Below are positions 1 to 7,296 of a stretch of DNA of 8,221 nucleotides, piece by piece. Source of the DNA: Pontiellaceae bacterium (GTDB lineage: Bacteria; Verrucomicrobiota; Kiritimatiellia; Kiritimatiellales; Tichowtungiaceae); NCBI GenBank assembly GCA_025457785.1, contig JALOTS010000077.1, positions 1-8,221 on the forward strand. The letters run 5' to 3'. The first letter of the stretch is position 1. The number at the start of each line of letters is the position of its first letter. The notes under the pieces were generated by a model, which did not search any database, was not told the origin of the DNA, and saw only the letters and a list, made by a program, of their open reading frames with translations. The translations under genes and the position numbers were made by a program.

Positions 1-1134
1 AGCCGCGCCGACAACCAGGCTGCGGCCAGCCTGATCGGAAAACTTTTTTCCGCGCGCATTCTCAACTTTATTACCGATGAAAAAACCGATCTGATCGCCT
101 ACGGTCTGGAAGAGCCCGTTTATGAAATAACTCTTTTATCCCGGGAAGAGACAACACAAACTCTGCTGATCGGAAACACCCTGCCGAACAATCCCGATGT
201 CCGTTATGCCAAACGGATTGAAACCGACTCTGTTTTCACCGTGCCGGCTGAATGGATCAAAGAGCTGGATATTGACGCGAATCTGCTTCGCAGCCGCCGC
301 CTGATCCATTGGGCGCCCGAACAGATTACGGGCATTGAACTGACCAGCGGCGAACGGCAAATCGAACTGACCTGCACCTCCAACCAGTGGCAGATTGTCC
401 GTCCCGTGCGCTGGGATGTCGATTCCGTACGCGTCACCGAACTGCTCAAACTGCTCACCGAAGCCTCGGTGACGGAGTTTTTGAACAACCCCTCCGCAGA
501 ACAGCTTGCCCAGATAAAAACACCGGCATGGAACATCACACTCCGCGCCAACGGTAAAACCAGCACCCTGCATATCAGTGAAGCAAAGACCAATGACCTG
601 TGCCTGGTTCAATACGACGAATCCCTGTCACTGGGCACCACGGCCGCCTCCATCACCCGGAATGTTTCGGTTGACCCGCTGTTCTACCGCAGCCGGAATG
701 TGCTCGAACTCAATCCGGCGATGATTCAAACCATCACCCTGCAACGAACCGGCCAGCCGGAGCAGTCGGTGCAGAAAAGCGAAATCGATTCGTTTTTCGC
801 CGGAAAACCGGACCGGCAGGTTGATCCGGAAACGCTGACCGGAATCATGTGGGAACTCATCGACCTGACCGCCGTCCGCGATGTGGATTTCAATCCGGCA
901 ACCCTTCAGCCGTACGGACTGGATCAACCGCAGGCCTCTTTGACTGTAACGCTCAGCAACACCAACGCCATCGGGCGGGTTATTCTGATCGGCAGCAAAA
1001 CTGACGACGGACGGTTTGCCACGATCCAGGGAATGGATGTGGTCTTTGTCGTTTCTGAAAAAACCGCACAAACCCTCACCCGTGAATTGACGGTGCCTAT
1101 TGAAAAACAACCGGAACAAATCAAAGAGCCCTGA
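1..1134 (+). CDS. DUF4340 domain-containing protein, 5' end missing
   Basis: The frame is open from base 1 to the TGA at 1132-1134, so about 377 C-terminal residues are visible and the true start lies upstream. The sequence shows two copies of a DUF4340-type unit. One is near residues 34-82 (YGLEEP, then LLIGN, then DSVFTV). The other is near residues 305-353 (YGLDQP, then ILIGSK, then MDVVFVV). Between them is a mixed alpha/beta stretch with regular hydrophobic spacing and no membrane segment. DUF4340 proteins are typically anchored by one N-terminal helix, which would lie outside the window. In many bacteria they sit beside GldG-like ABC-2 transporter subunits; that neighbour is not visible here. 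The biochemical role is unknown. The 3' end overlaps the AsmA-like gene by 35 bases, implying a shared transcript. An internal GTG at 241 could be mistaken for the start, but upstream codons match the family, so the gene continues off the window. Confidence 0.82.
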   Translation, partial: SRADNQAAASLIGKLFSARILNFITDEKTDLIAYGLEEPVYEITLLSREETTQTLLIGNTLPNNPDVRYAKRIETDSVFTVPAEWIKELDIDANLLRSRRLIHWAPEQITGIELTSGERQIELTCTSNQWQIVRPVRWDVDSVRVTELLKLLTEASVTEFLNNPSAEQLAQIKTPAWNITLRANGKTSTLHISEAKTNDLCLVQYDESLSLGTTAASITRNVSVDPLFYRSRNVLELNPAMIQTITLQRTGQPEQSVQKSEIDSFFAGKPDRQVDPETLTGIMWELIDLTAVRDVDFNPATLQPYGLDQPQASLTVTLSNTNAIGRVILIGSKTDDGRFATIQGMDVVFVVSEKTAQTLTRELTVPIEKQPEQIKEP

Positions 1135-3577
1135 TTCACGCGCCGTCCGGTCAAAAAACCGCTGGAGACGCCTCCTCCGGCTGGCCGGATTCGCGCTGAT
1201 CCTCGCCGTTTTGCTGGCATTGCTCTCATTATTTGCCGGACTGCCGCCGCAGGCGGTGAAACGCATCACAGCGAAAATAAAAACCGCCGGAATCCCGCTG
1301 CAAATTGAATCGATCCGTCTGTCTCTTCATCACGGATGGGTACTCCATCAGGTGCAGCTCTACAGCACATCGCCGGATGACCTGCGCCCTCTCCTGAACG
1401 CACGGAAACTGTATGTCGCCTTCTGGCCGGTTGATTGGGGAAATCCCCTCAAGGGCGGTATGAATATCCGGCTTTACGCCCGGGATCTCGACATCTCTTT
1501 AGGTCATGCCTGGGAAAACCGGCTCGCGGAAACCAGTCCGTACCGAACGGTGACCCGGCTGGATGTCTCATTAACCGCAATGCCCGGACAGCTTATCATC
1601 AGAGAAGCTGCTGCGTCATGGGACAGCATCAACCTGCGCGCGCACGGCACGGTTTCGTTATCCGAAAAACCGAGATTCAAGCCGAACGTCGATGTCAGCC
1701 GCTATGCAGTTCCTCTGATGAATCTGTTGAATCAGCTCAGGTTTACCTCGCCGCCGCAAGTCAATCTGGACTTTAATTACAATTCGAATCGTCCCGAAGA
1801 AACATTCCTGAATGTCTCGCTGGCGATAAAAGATCTCGGCTGGCGCGACCGGATCTATAAAAATCTGTCCGGCGCGCTTGAATACCGGAATGCCGTCTGG
1901 ACTCTCTCCACGCTGCAACTGAGTCAGTCCGTAAAAGAGGCGCTCGTTGCGCGCGGCGAATTCGACACTGCCGGCGGCCTCACGCAGCTATGGGTCGAAA
2001 ACTCTCTTCCGGCCGCCGAGCTGTTCGCTCTGCTGCCGGAAAAAGTACAATCCGCCATCGCGCAAACCGAAGCCGTTCCCTACGGCCGGTTCGACTTCTC
2101 CGCGTCCGCCGGACCGGCTCCGTACAGCCAACTGGCCGAAAAATTTGAAATTCAAATTAATCGGGCACAAGTGACCCGCCTGGATCTCTCGCTGGATCCG
2201 GTTTCTCTGCGCATTGTCCGCGACGGAACCCGACTCAACGCGAGCAACATTCAAGCGATTGCCAACGGCAAACCGCTCACGGGAAGTTTTGCCTACAACC
2301 TTTCTTCCCATGCCTGGAACGCAACCGTCAAAACACAGTGCGACCCGACACCCATCGGCACGCTCACCGGCGGCGGACTGCAGAAATTCATCGGGCGTTT
2401 CCGCTTCCCCGATGAATTATTGAACGGCGACCTGACTCTTTCGCAGTCCGGGCCTGATGCGCCTTTCTTCGCCAGCGGAACTCTTTCCGCCAACCGGTTT
2501 ACCTGTGCGGGAGTTCCGATTGAACATTTTGATACCTTCATGGTTCTCTCCAACGGGATACTCCATCTTTCCCCGCTGCATATTATCCGCGGGCAGGAAC
2601 GGTTTGACGGCAGCGTTCAGGTGGATCTCGACGGAGAATGCGCCCGCTTCGACGCGACCAACAGCTTCCCGCCTGTCGATATCGCACAGGCGCTCGCTCC
2701 CGACACGCACACCTTTCTGAATGAGATCCGTCTTACCGGCCCTGTCTATGCCGTCGGCAGCGGACAGCTCGATTACGGCACCTGGACAAACCACGCCTTT
2801 CAGGGAACCGTCCGCGCAGATACCATCGGACTTGGCAAAATACAGGCCTCCCGCTTTCAGTCCGAAGTGGAAGGACGCGGATCGCAGCTCCTTTTTAAAA
2901 ACGCCTCGGCGGCTCTTTACGGAGGAAGCGTCGAGGGCTCGGCGGAATTTGACATTTTCGCTGAAGACGGTTCCGCGCCCTACCGCATCGACGCCCGTCT
3001 CGAAAAACTCGATCTGGTCACGCTGCTCCGCCAGCTTTCCAGTTCCGACTTCGGCCGAACACGCGGAGAACTTTCTACAACCATCGACCTGTCCGCTGAT
3101 GCGAAAGCCGACTTCTGGCGATCCGCCAAGGGCAGAGGCCAAACGAAAATTGAAAACGGCTATCTGGCGGATATCCCCTTTTTCGGCGGATTTTCACGGC
3201 TGGTTCAATCGACCATCCCCGGATTCAGTCTCTTCACTCTCACCTCTTTCTCAGCCGACTACGACCTGCGCGGCGGCATAATCTCAAGTGAAAACGTAAA
3301 GCTCGGCGGAAGTGTTTTCAGCGCAAGCGGCCACGGCCATTATTCGCCGAAAACCGGCCTGAACTTTCTCCTCACCTCGGAACCCCTGAAGCAAACTGAA
3401 ACCGGTGCAAAAGAATGGTATGAGCTTCAACTCTGGGCGGCCGCCGCGCTGAAAATGGGAACCTCGCCCTTTTTCCGGCTGTTGGAAATTCAACTCACCG
3501 GCCCGCTCGATAAACCGCAGTGGAATTTCATCAACCTGCCCGGAGAGTTTTTAGATCTATTCAAAAGCTCTAAATAA
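1100..3577 (+). CDS. AsmA-like protein (AsmA/YhdP/TamB superfamily), inner-membrane anchored
   Basis: This 825-residue protein has a short basic N-terminus (residues 1-28, many K/R), one hydrophobic helix (about 26-48) and a long beta-rich remainder, the layout of an inner-membrane-anchored periplasmic protein. The C-terminal part carries the AsmA-like signature: YGGSVEGSAEFD from about 607, RGELSTTIDL from about 655, then ENGYLADIPFFGG near 687-700, LGGSVFSASGHG from about 735, and the closing GPLDKPQW from about 801. AsmA-clade proteins of Proteobacteria (YhdP, TamB, YdbH) form long hydrophobic grooves and help move phospholipid to the outer membrane. A similar role here is inferred from family only. 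The start is TTG at 1100: an in-frame TGA at 1088-1090 excludes anything upstream, and no ATG or GTG precedes the membrane helix. No clear Shine-Dalgarno precedes the TTG, so translation may be coupled to the overlapping DUF4340 gene. The VC0807-family gene follows after 49 bases. Confidence 0.85.
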   Translation: MKNNRNKSKSPDSRAVRSKNRWRRLLRLAGFALILAVLLALLSLFAGLPPQAVKRITAKIKTAGIPLQIESIRLSLHHGWVLHQVQLYSTSPDDLRPLLNARKLYVAFWPVDWGNPLKGGMNIRLYARDLDISLGHAWENRLAETSPYRTVTRLDVSLTAMPGQLIIREAAASWDSINLRAHGTVSLSEKPRFKPNVDVSRYAVPLMNLLNQLRFTSPPQVNLDFNYNSNRPEETFLNVSLAIKDLGWRDRIYKNLSGALEYRNAVWTLSTLQLSQSVKEALVARGEFDTAGGLTQLWVENSLPAAELFALLPEKVQSAIAQTEAVPYGRFDFSASAGPAPYSQLAEKFEIQINRAQVTRLDLSLDPVSLRIVRDGTRLNASNIQAIANGKPLTGSFAYNLSSHAWNATVKTQCDPTPIGTLTGGGLQKFIGRFRFPDELLNGDLTLSQSGPDAPFFASGTLSANRFTCAGVPIEHFDTFMVLSNGILHLSPLHIIRGQERFDGSVQVDLDGECARFDATNSFPPVDIAQALAPDTHTFLNEIRLTGPVYAVGSGQLDYGTWTNHAFQGTVRADTIGLGKIQASRFQSEVEGRGSQLLFKNASAALYGGSVEGSAEFDIFAEDGSAPYRIDARLEKLDLVTLLRQLSSSDFGRTRGELSTTIDLSADAKADFWRSAKGRGQTKIENGYLADIPFFGGFSRLVQSTIPGFSLFTLTSFSADYDLRGGIISSENVKLGGSVFSASGHGHYSPKTGLNFLLTSEPLKQTETGAKEWYELQLWAAAALKMGTSPFFRLLEIQLTGPLDKPQWNFINLPGEFLDLFKSSK

Positions 3578-3617
3578 AAAAGCGGCAAACGTCCGCGATT
3601 CTTCCCGCCTCTTATGA

Positions 3618-3622
3618 AAGGA
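3618..3622 (+). promoter_or_regulatory. Ribosome binding site of the VC0807-family gene
   Basis: AAGGA lies only four bases before the ATG at 3627. The spacing is short but usable. It supports this start over the out-of-frame ATG at 3614, which opens just six codons before a TAA. Confidence 0.6.
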
Positions 3623-3626
3623 TCCC

Positions 3627-4382
3627 ATGAGTAAAACCCCGCCCAAAGAAGAAAATCCGCTGGTCAGCATTCTGCTGAATGTCGTCATCCCCGTCATTAT
3701 TCTGACGTACTTAAGCAAAGAAGAATATCTCGGCCCGGTCCGGGGACTGGTCATCGCGCTTGTTCTGCCGGTCGGTTACGGAACGCACACTCTGATCAAG
3801 GCCAAACGTGCGGATTTTGTTTCCATCATCGGAATTATCAGTGTGCTGCTGACCGGGGTATTCGGCATCCTGAAACTTCCGCCGCAATGGATCGCTGTCA
3901 AAGAAGCGGCCATTCCGCTCGTCATTGGTCTGGCGATTGTCATCTCTCTTAAAACACCCTATCCGCTCATCAAAAAAATTCTGATGAACGAAAAACTCTT
4001 CAATGTTCCGTTACTGCACGAAAAACTGCGCGAACGGGGAACTGAAGTCCAGTTCGAAAAACGGCTGACCGGTCTGACGTGGGGTCTGGCCTCTTCGATG
4101 TTTTTATCCTCCGCGCTCAACTACACACTGGCAAAAATCATTTTAAAAAGTGAGCCCGGCACGGATGCCTTCACTGCGGAAATCGGGAAAATGACCGGAC
4201 TGAGCTACATCGTCGTCATGCTCCCCAGCATGGCCGTCATGATTCTTGTTCTGATCGCGCTCATCAAAACACTGACTCATCTGACCGGCCTTAAACTGGA
4301 CGACCTGCTTGCCGCGCATCTTCAGGAAGAAAAGACAGCCGGACGGGATGAAAACACTCCGGACGGGAAAAAGAGCGCATGA
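3627..4382 (+). CDS. VC0807-family multi-pass membrane protein
   Basis: This 251-residue protein is mostly hydrophobic. Likely membrane segments lie at about residues 12-29, 35-57, 64-83, 90-108, 150-172 and 192-215, giving around six helices. It matches the pattern I know for the VC0807 family: NVVIPVIILTYLS, LGPVRGLVIAL, a GIISVLLTGVFGI stretch, WIAVKEAAIPLVIGL, an amphipathic segment with NEKLFNV, ALNYTLAKII, GTDAFTAEIGKMTGLSY, and the ending LTGLKLDDLL. The tail (about 232-251) is charged and probably cytoplasmic. The family has no established function that I can name. The conserved KEAAIPL motif inside a predicted helix suggests a functional polar site, which is inference. The gene follows the AsmA-like gene closely on the same strand, so co-transcription is likely. 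No strong intrinsic terminator follows. A weak candidate is a 5-bp GC stem (4481-4485 with 4508-4512) ahead of a T run at 4516-4520. Confidence 0.8.
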   Translation: MSKTPPKEENPLVSILLNVVIPVIILTYLSKEEYLGPVRGLVIALVLPVGYGTHTLIKAKRADFVSIIGIISVLLTGVFGILKLPPQWIAVKEAAIPLVIGLAIVISLKTPYPLIKKILMNEKLFNVPLLHEKLRERGTEVQFEKRLTGLTWGLASSMFLSSALNYTLAKIILKSEPGTDAFTAEIGKMTGLSYIVVMLPSMAVMILVLIALIKTLTHLTGLKLDDLLAAHLQEEKTAGRDENTPDGKKSA

Positions 4383-4472
4383 GAGAACAGGACCCCGGGG
4401 GCCGTTCCGGCAGAACAGCATTTATCTCGGGTTCTCAACCAACGCCTTTCGTGTTCACGGCCATAGAAAAGG

Positions 4473-4494
4473 CAGAAAAGGGGCCGTCCCCTCT
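4473..4494 (-). terminator. Possible weak intrinsic terminator after dapA
   Basis: Read on the minus strand, AGAGGGG pairs with CCCCTTT around the loop ACGG, with one G-U wobble. The last T's of the stem run into TTTTCT. It lies about 47 bases past the dapA stop, in the convergent gap. The T run is short and overlaps the stem, so efficiency is uncertain. Confidence 0.4.
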
Positions 4495-4540
4495 GTTGGA
4501 AATAAAAGGCCCGAATTTTTGATTTTCAAGCGGGATCTTT

Positions 4541-5407
4541 TCAGAGCAGACCGGCGGAGTGCATGACGTTCCGCAGCGTTGCTTTGTCCGCCGCACTCAT
4601 TTCACAAATCGGCAGGCGGTAAACCTCTTCGATTTTCCCCATCATGGCCAGCGCGGCTTTGACCGGAATCGGATTGGTGTCGATAAACATGGCATCAAAA
4701 AGTGCTACATACTGATTATGCAGCCGTTGTGTTTCGTCCCAGCGGCCTTCCAGCGCGGAATGCACCAGCGCCGCGACCGCGCCCGGCACCACATTCGATG
4801 CCACGCTGATCACGCCGATGGCACCGTCGCGCATCATGGGCAGCGTCAGCGCATCATCCCCGGAAAGCACTTCAAGATCGCAAACATTGAGAATCTGTTT
4901 TACACGCTCCACTTTCCCAGCGGCTTCCTTGACCGCCACCACGTTCGGATGGGTCGCCAGTCGGGCGACGGTTTCAATCGCAATTTCGCGGGCGGTGCGT
5001 CCCGGCACATTGTAGAGCACGACCGGCAGGCCGAGATCCGCGACCGTTGAAAAGTGACGATAGAGCCCTTCCTGATTGGGCTTGTTGTAATACGGTGTCA
5101 CCTGCAAGGTGGCATCCGCGCCGAGTTCTTTGGCACGGGTCGTCAGCTCGATCGCTTCGGCCGTTGCATTGGCGCCGGTTCCGGCAATCACCCAGGCGCG
5201 TCCGCGCACGGCGGAAACCGTTTCTTCAACCACTTTGATATGCTCTTCATTATTGAGCGTGGGCGACTCGCCGGTCGTACCGACCGGGACAATGCCGTCG
5301 ATCCCGTTTTCGATCTGAAATTCGATCAATTCGCGGTATTTCCCATAGTCAACCGATCCGTCGGTGTTGAATGGGGTGACAATCGCAGTATGGGCTCCCT
5401 GTAACAT
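4541..5407 (-). CDS. dapA: 4-hydroxy-tetrahydrodipicolinate synthase
   Basis: This enzyme condenses pyruvate with L-aspartate semialdehyde, the first committed step to diaminopimelate and lysine; it is cytoplasmic and a TIM-barrel. The 288-residue length is close to the 292 of the E. coli enzyme, and family landmarks are in register. TPF is at 11-13 and GTTGESPTL at 43-51, including the T44/T45 pair that binds pyruvate and relays protons. TPYYNKP is at 104-110 with Y106/Y107. YNVPGRT is at 132-138 with Y132 and substrate-binding R137. The Schiff-base lysine is K160 in AVKEAAG. SGDDALTLP (182-190) and NPIPVKAALA (245-254) are also typical. The ATG is preceded by AAGGAG six bases upstream. The gene lies 28 bases after lysA on the same strand, so the two probably form an operon. 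No dapB follows; the next gene is convergent. No defect is visible. Confidence 0.96.
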   Translation of the reverse strand: MLQGAHTAIVTPFNTDGSVDYGKYRELIEFQIENGIDGIVPVGTTGESPTLNNEEHIKVVEETVSAVRGRAWVIAGTGANATAEAIELTTRAKELGADATLQVTPYYNKPNQEGLYRHFSTVADLGLPVVLYNVPGRTAREIAIETVARLATHPNVVAVKEAAGKVERVKQILNVCDLEVLSGDDALTLPMMRDGAIGVISVASNVVPGAVAALVHSALEGRWDETQRLHNQYVALFDAMFIDTNPIPVKAALAMMGKIEEVYRLPICEMSAADKATLRNVMHSAGLL

Positions 5408-5413
5408 AACTTT

Positions 5414-5419
5414 CTCCTT
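5414..5419 (-). promoter_or_regulatory. Ribosome binding site of dapA
   Basis: Minus-strand AAGGAG lies six bases before the dapA ATG, inside the 28-base lysA-dapA gap. It gives dapA its own strong initiation site, and the gap leaves little room for a separate promoter. Confidence 0.8.
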
Positions 5420-5435
5420 GAACGCGAACTATGCG

Positions 5436-6701
5436 CTATCCATTAAAATTATTCAAACCCGCAAAATCGAGTGTGGCGAAATAATCCTGAACGGTTTCGG
5501 CGCGGCGAATTAAAACGGCTTCGCCGTTTTCGCGCAACAGCAGTTCGGCGGAGCGCAGCTTGCCGTTGTAATTAAAACCCATGGCATGGCCGTGCGCACC
5601 CGCGTCATGGATCACAACCAGATCGCCGATTTCCGGCGCAGGCAGAGCCCGGTTGATGGCGAATTTATCATTGTTTTCGCACAGTGAACCGGTCACGTCG
5701 CAAATAAAATCATGCGGCAGGTTTTCTTTCCCCGGAACGGTGATATGGTGATAGGCGCCGTACAGGGCAGGGCGCATCAGGTTGGCCATGCAGGCGTCCA
5801 GACCAACATAGTTCTTATAGGTGTTCTTTTTATGCAGAACCCGGCTGACGAGCCAGCCGAAGGGGCCGGTCACCATGCGTCCGCATTCCAGCCGCACATC
5901 AAGCGGGCCGAATCCGGCGGCAGCAATTTTCTCTTCGTAAAGCCTGCGGATTCCTTCACCGACGAACGACAGATCAACCGCTTTTTGTTCCGGCCTGTAC
6001 GGAATGCCGATCCCGCCGCCGATATTGACAAATTCGAACCGGATGCCGAGTTCACGGGAAAGCTCACCAACCAGATCAAACAGCAGGTGCGCCGTTTCGA
6101 TGAAATAAGCCGCTTCAAGTTCGTTCGAGGCTACCATGGTATGCAGACCGAAACGCTTCACGCCTTTGTCGCGCAGCATACGATACCCTTCAAAAAGCTG
6201 CGCTCGGGTAAAGCCGTACTTGGCTTCTTCCGGATGGCCGATAATCGCGTTACCGGCCTTAAGCGGACCGGGATTGTAGCGGCAGCAGACCCGTTCCGGC
6301 AGTCCGGCGCACTGTTCAAGGAACTCAATATGCGTAATATCATCCAGGTTGATGATCGCACCGAGCTCAACCGCCTTCTGATATTCGTGTGCGGGCGTGT
6401 CGTTGGAGGTAAAAATGATTTCCTCGCCGGAAAGACCAATGGACTCCGCCAGCAGCAATTCCGGCAGGGAGGAACAGTCCGCGCCGAATCCTTCGGTTTT
6501 AAGGATTTTCATCAAATAAGGATTGGGCGCGGCCTTGACGGCGAAATATTCCTTAAAGCCGGGATTCCAGGCGAACGCGGCAGTCAGCGCACGGGCGTTC
6601 GCGCGGATGGCCGCTTCGTCATAGAGATGAAACGGCGTAGAAAACTTCGCGGCCAGCTTTTCAAGCTGTTCACCATTCAAAGGACATTTTTTCTGAGACA
6701 T
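5436..6701 (-). CDS. lysA: Diaminopimelate decarboxylase (PLP-dependent, fold III)
   Basis: This 421-residue protein is a group IV, PLP-dependent decarboxylase that converts meso-diaminopimelate to L-lysine and CO2 in the cytoplasm. The N-terminal barrel has YFAVKAAPNP with Schiff-base K56, the H187 segment GLHTMVASNE, and the phosphate-binding glycines NIGGGIGIPY (226-235). ECGR at 272-275 stands where EPGR is usual. In the C-terminal domain, C341-E342 (SLCENND) supplies the catalytic cysteine of the partner subunit, and DAGAHGHAMGFNYNG (366-380) replaces the common GAYG form, with histidine at 370. Length fits the family. The ATG has GGAG five bases upstream. dapA follows after 28 bases, which supports the lysine assignment over related ornithine/arginine or carboxynorspermidine decarboxylases. 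Its promoter should lie in 6702-6806, because a terminator sits just upstream; I see no convincing -35/-10 pair there. The substituted residues suggest a distinct LysA subgroup rather than a broken enzyme, since all core residues remain. Confidence 0.9.
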   Translation of the reverse strand: MSQKKCPLNGEQLEKLAAKFSTPFHLYDEAAIRANARALTAAFAWNPGFKEYFAVKAAPNPYLMKILKTEGFGADCSSLPELLLAESIGLSGEEIIFTSNDTPAHEYQKAVELGAIINLDDITHIEFLEQCAGLPERVCCRYNPGPLKAGNAIIGHPEEAKYGFTRAQLFEGYRMLRDKGVKRFGLHTMVASNELEAAYFIETAHLLFDLVGELSRELGIRFEFVNIGGGIGIPYRPEQKAVDLSFVGEGIRRLYEEKIAAAGFGPLDVRLECGRMVTGPFGWLVSRVLHKKNTYKNYVGLDACMANLMRPALYGAYHHITVPGKENLPHDFICDVTGSLCENNDKFAINRALPAPEIGDLVVIHDAGAHGHAMGFNYNGKLRSAELLLRENGEAVLIRRAETVQDYFATLDFAGLNNFNG

Positions 6702-6806
6702 GTTTTCTCCGTGTTATGCACAATTGGAAATCCGGGCCACCGCATTTTCCAAACACCGGAAAGACGAAACCGGATTTTTCCAGTATTTGAAAGCCGGTTT
6801 TTTGAT

Positions 6807-6838
6807 AAAAAAAGCCCCTCCGGACCATCCGGAAGGGC
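6807..6838 (-). terminator. Strong intrinsic terminator after the EF-hand gene
   Basis: On the minus strand GCCCTTCCGGA pairs with TCCGGAGGGGC, 11 bp with a single G-U wobble, around the loop TGG, and seven T's follow at once (6813 down to 6807). It lies 20 bases past the EF-hand gene stop. Read on the plus strand the wobble becomes a C-A mismatch and no T run follows, so it acts in the minus direction. A second small inverted repeat (TTGAAC/GTTCAA, 6841-6858) lies between stop codon and terminator. Confidence 0.9.
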
Positions 6839-6858
6839 ATTTGAACCGGCGCGTTCAA

Positions 6859-7152
6859 TTATTCGCTCTTGGGAGCTGCCGGAGCTGCCGGAGTTTTCGG
6901 CTTGCTTATCAGCTCATCGCCTTCCAGAAAACCGTTGCCGTCCTTATCTTTTTTCGCAAACTTCTTTTCTGCCTCCGCCTGATTGTATTCTTTACCATCC
7001 CGTTTGGCTTTAGCGGCCTCTCTGTCACAATATTCCTGTTTACTGACTTTCCCGTCGCCGTTCGCATCCGCAGGATTTTTCTTTTCCTCCGCCGACACAT
7101 TCAGAACAACCACCCCTAAACCAATCAAGATGAAACCAACCAACCGCTTCAT
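6859..7152 (-). CDS. Small secreted EF-hand (calcium-binding) protein
   Basis: This 97-residue protein starts with a signal peptide: MKR, a hydrophobic core to about residue 19, and likely cleavage after NVSA at 21. The mature part has two canonical 12-residue EF-hand loops: D29-N31-D33-K35-S37-E40 (DANGDGKVSKQE) and D69-D71-N73-F75-E77-E80 (DKDGNGFLEGDE). Each has the oxygen ligands at 1, 3, 5, 9 and the glutamate at 12. About 28 lysine-rich residues separate them. The tail (about 84-97) is rich in P, A and K and looks disordered. The frame stays open upstream to 7275, but the ATG at 7152 is chosen because AAGGAG lies eight bases before it and the signal peptide begins there; the upstream stretch does not resemble the family. 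Calcium binding outside the inner membrane is likely; the partner is unknown. One cysteine (C42) in a secreted protein of this size might carry a modification or pair between molecules. It follows the repeat protein after 144 bases and ends at a strong terminator. Confidence 0.85.
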   Translation of the reverse strand: MKRLVGFILIGLGVVVLNVSAEEKKNPADANGDGKVSKQEYCDREAAKAKRDGKEYNQAEAEKKFAKKDKDGNGFLEGDELISKPKTPAAPAAPKSE

Positions 7153-7160
7153 GATCTGAA

Positions 7161-7166
7161 CTCCTT
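7161..7166 (-). promoter_or_regulatory. Ribosome binding site that sets the EF-hand gene start
   Basis: Minus-strand AAGGAG, preceded by a run of A's, sits eight bases before the ATG at 7152. It decides for this start over the longer open frame to 7275. The wider gap 7153-7296 holds no hairpin with a T run and no convincing promoter. The closest pair on the minus strand is TTGAAA and TATATT, but they are 20 bases apart. Confidence 0.75.
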
Positions 7167-7296
7167 TTTTAAACGGTGCAAACCGGAATCCCTCACGCGA
7201 AAGATTCTTATCTGCATACGCACGCGGGTGTACGCTTTCTTGGAGAAACCGGCAATATAAATCCAACTGGAACAAACTTTTTCAAATGAAGAATCA

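Noticed and set aside
2417..3142. A 241-codon minus-strand frame inside the AsmA-like gene, and another at 628-1269
   Set aside because: Both lie wholly or mainly opposite well-supported coding sequence and give low-complexity products without motifs.
3614..3634. A six-codon mini-frame (ATG at 3614 to TAA at 3632) overlapping the VC0807 start
   Set aside because: It has no ribosome binding site of its own and its bases are explained by the Shine-Dalgarno and start of the VC0807 gene, so it is most likely chance.
6702..6806. A lysine (L-box) riboswitch upstream of lysA
   Set aside because: Only about 105 bases lie between the previous terminator and lysA, shorter than a typical L-box, and I see none of its nested helices or a terminator/anti-terminator pair.
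5712..7013. A 433-codon open frame on the plus strand opposite lysA, running through the terminator region into the EF-hand gene
   Set aside because: It is antisense to two well-supported genes and crosses a strong terminator hairpin. Its product shows no family motif or coherent domain, so it is a shadow of lysA codon use.
7153..7195. A sigma-54-like element upstream of the EF-hand gene (GG, ten bases, then GC within TTGCA)
   Set aside because: Only the GG/GC core and TTGCA match. The -24 CAC is absent, and the implied transcript start would fall almost on the ribosome binding site.
7153..7275. An N-terminal extension of the EF-hand protein by 41 residues
   Set aside because: It would bury the signal peptide and ignores the AAGGAG placed eight bases before the inner ATG.
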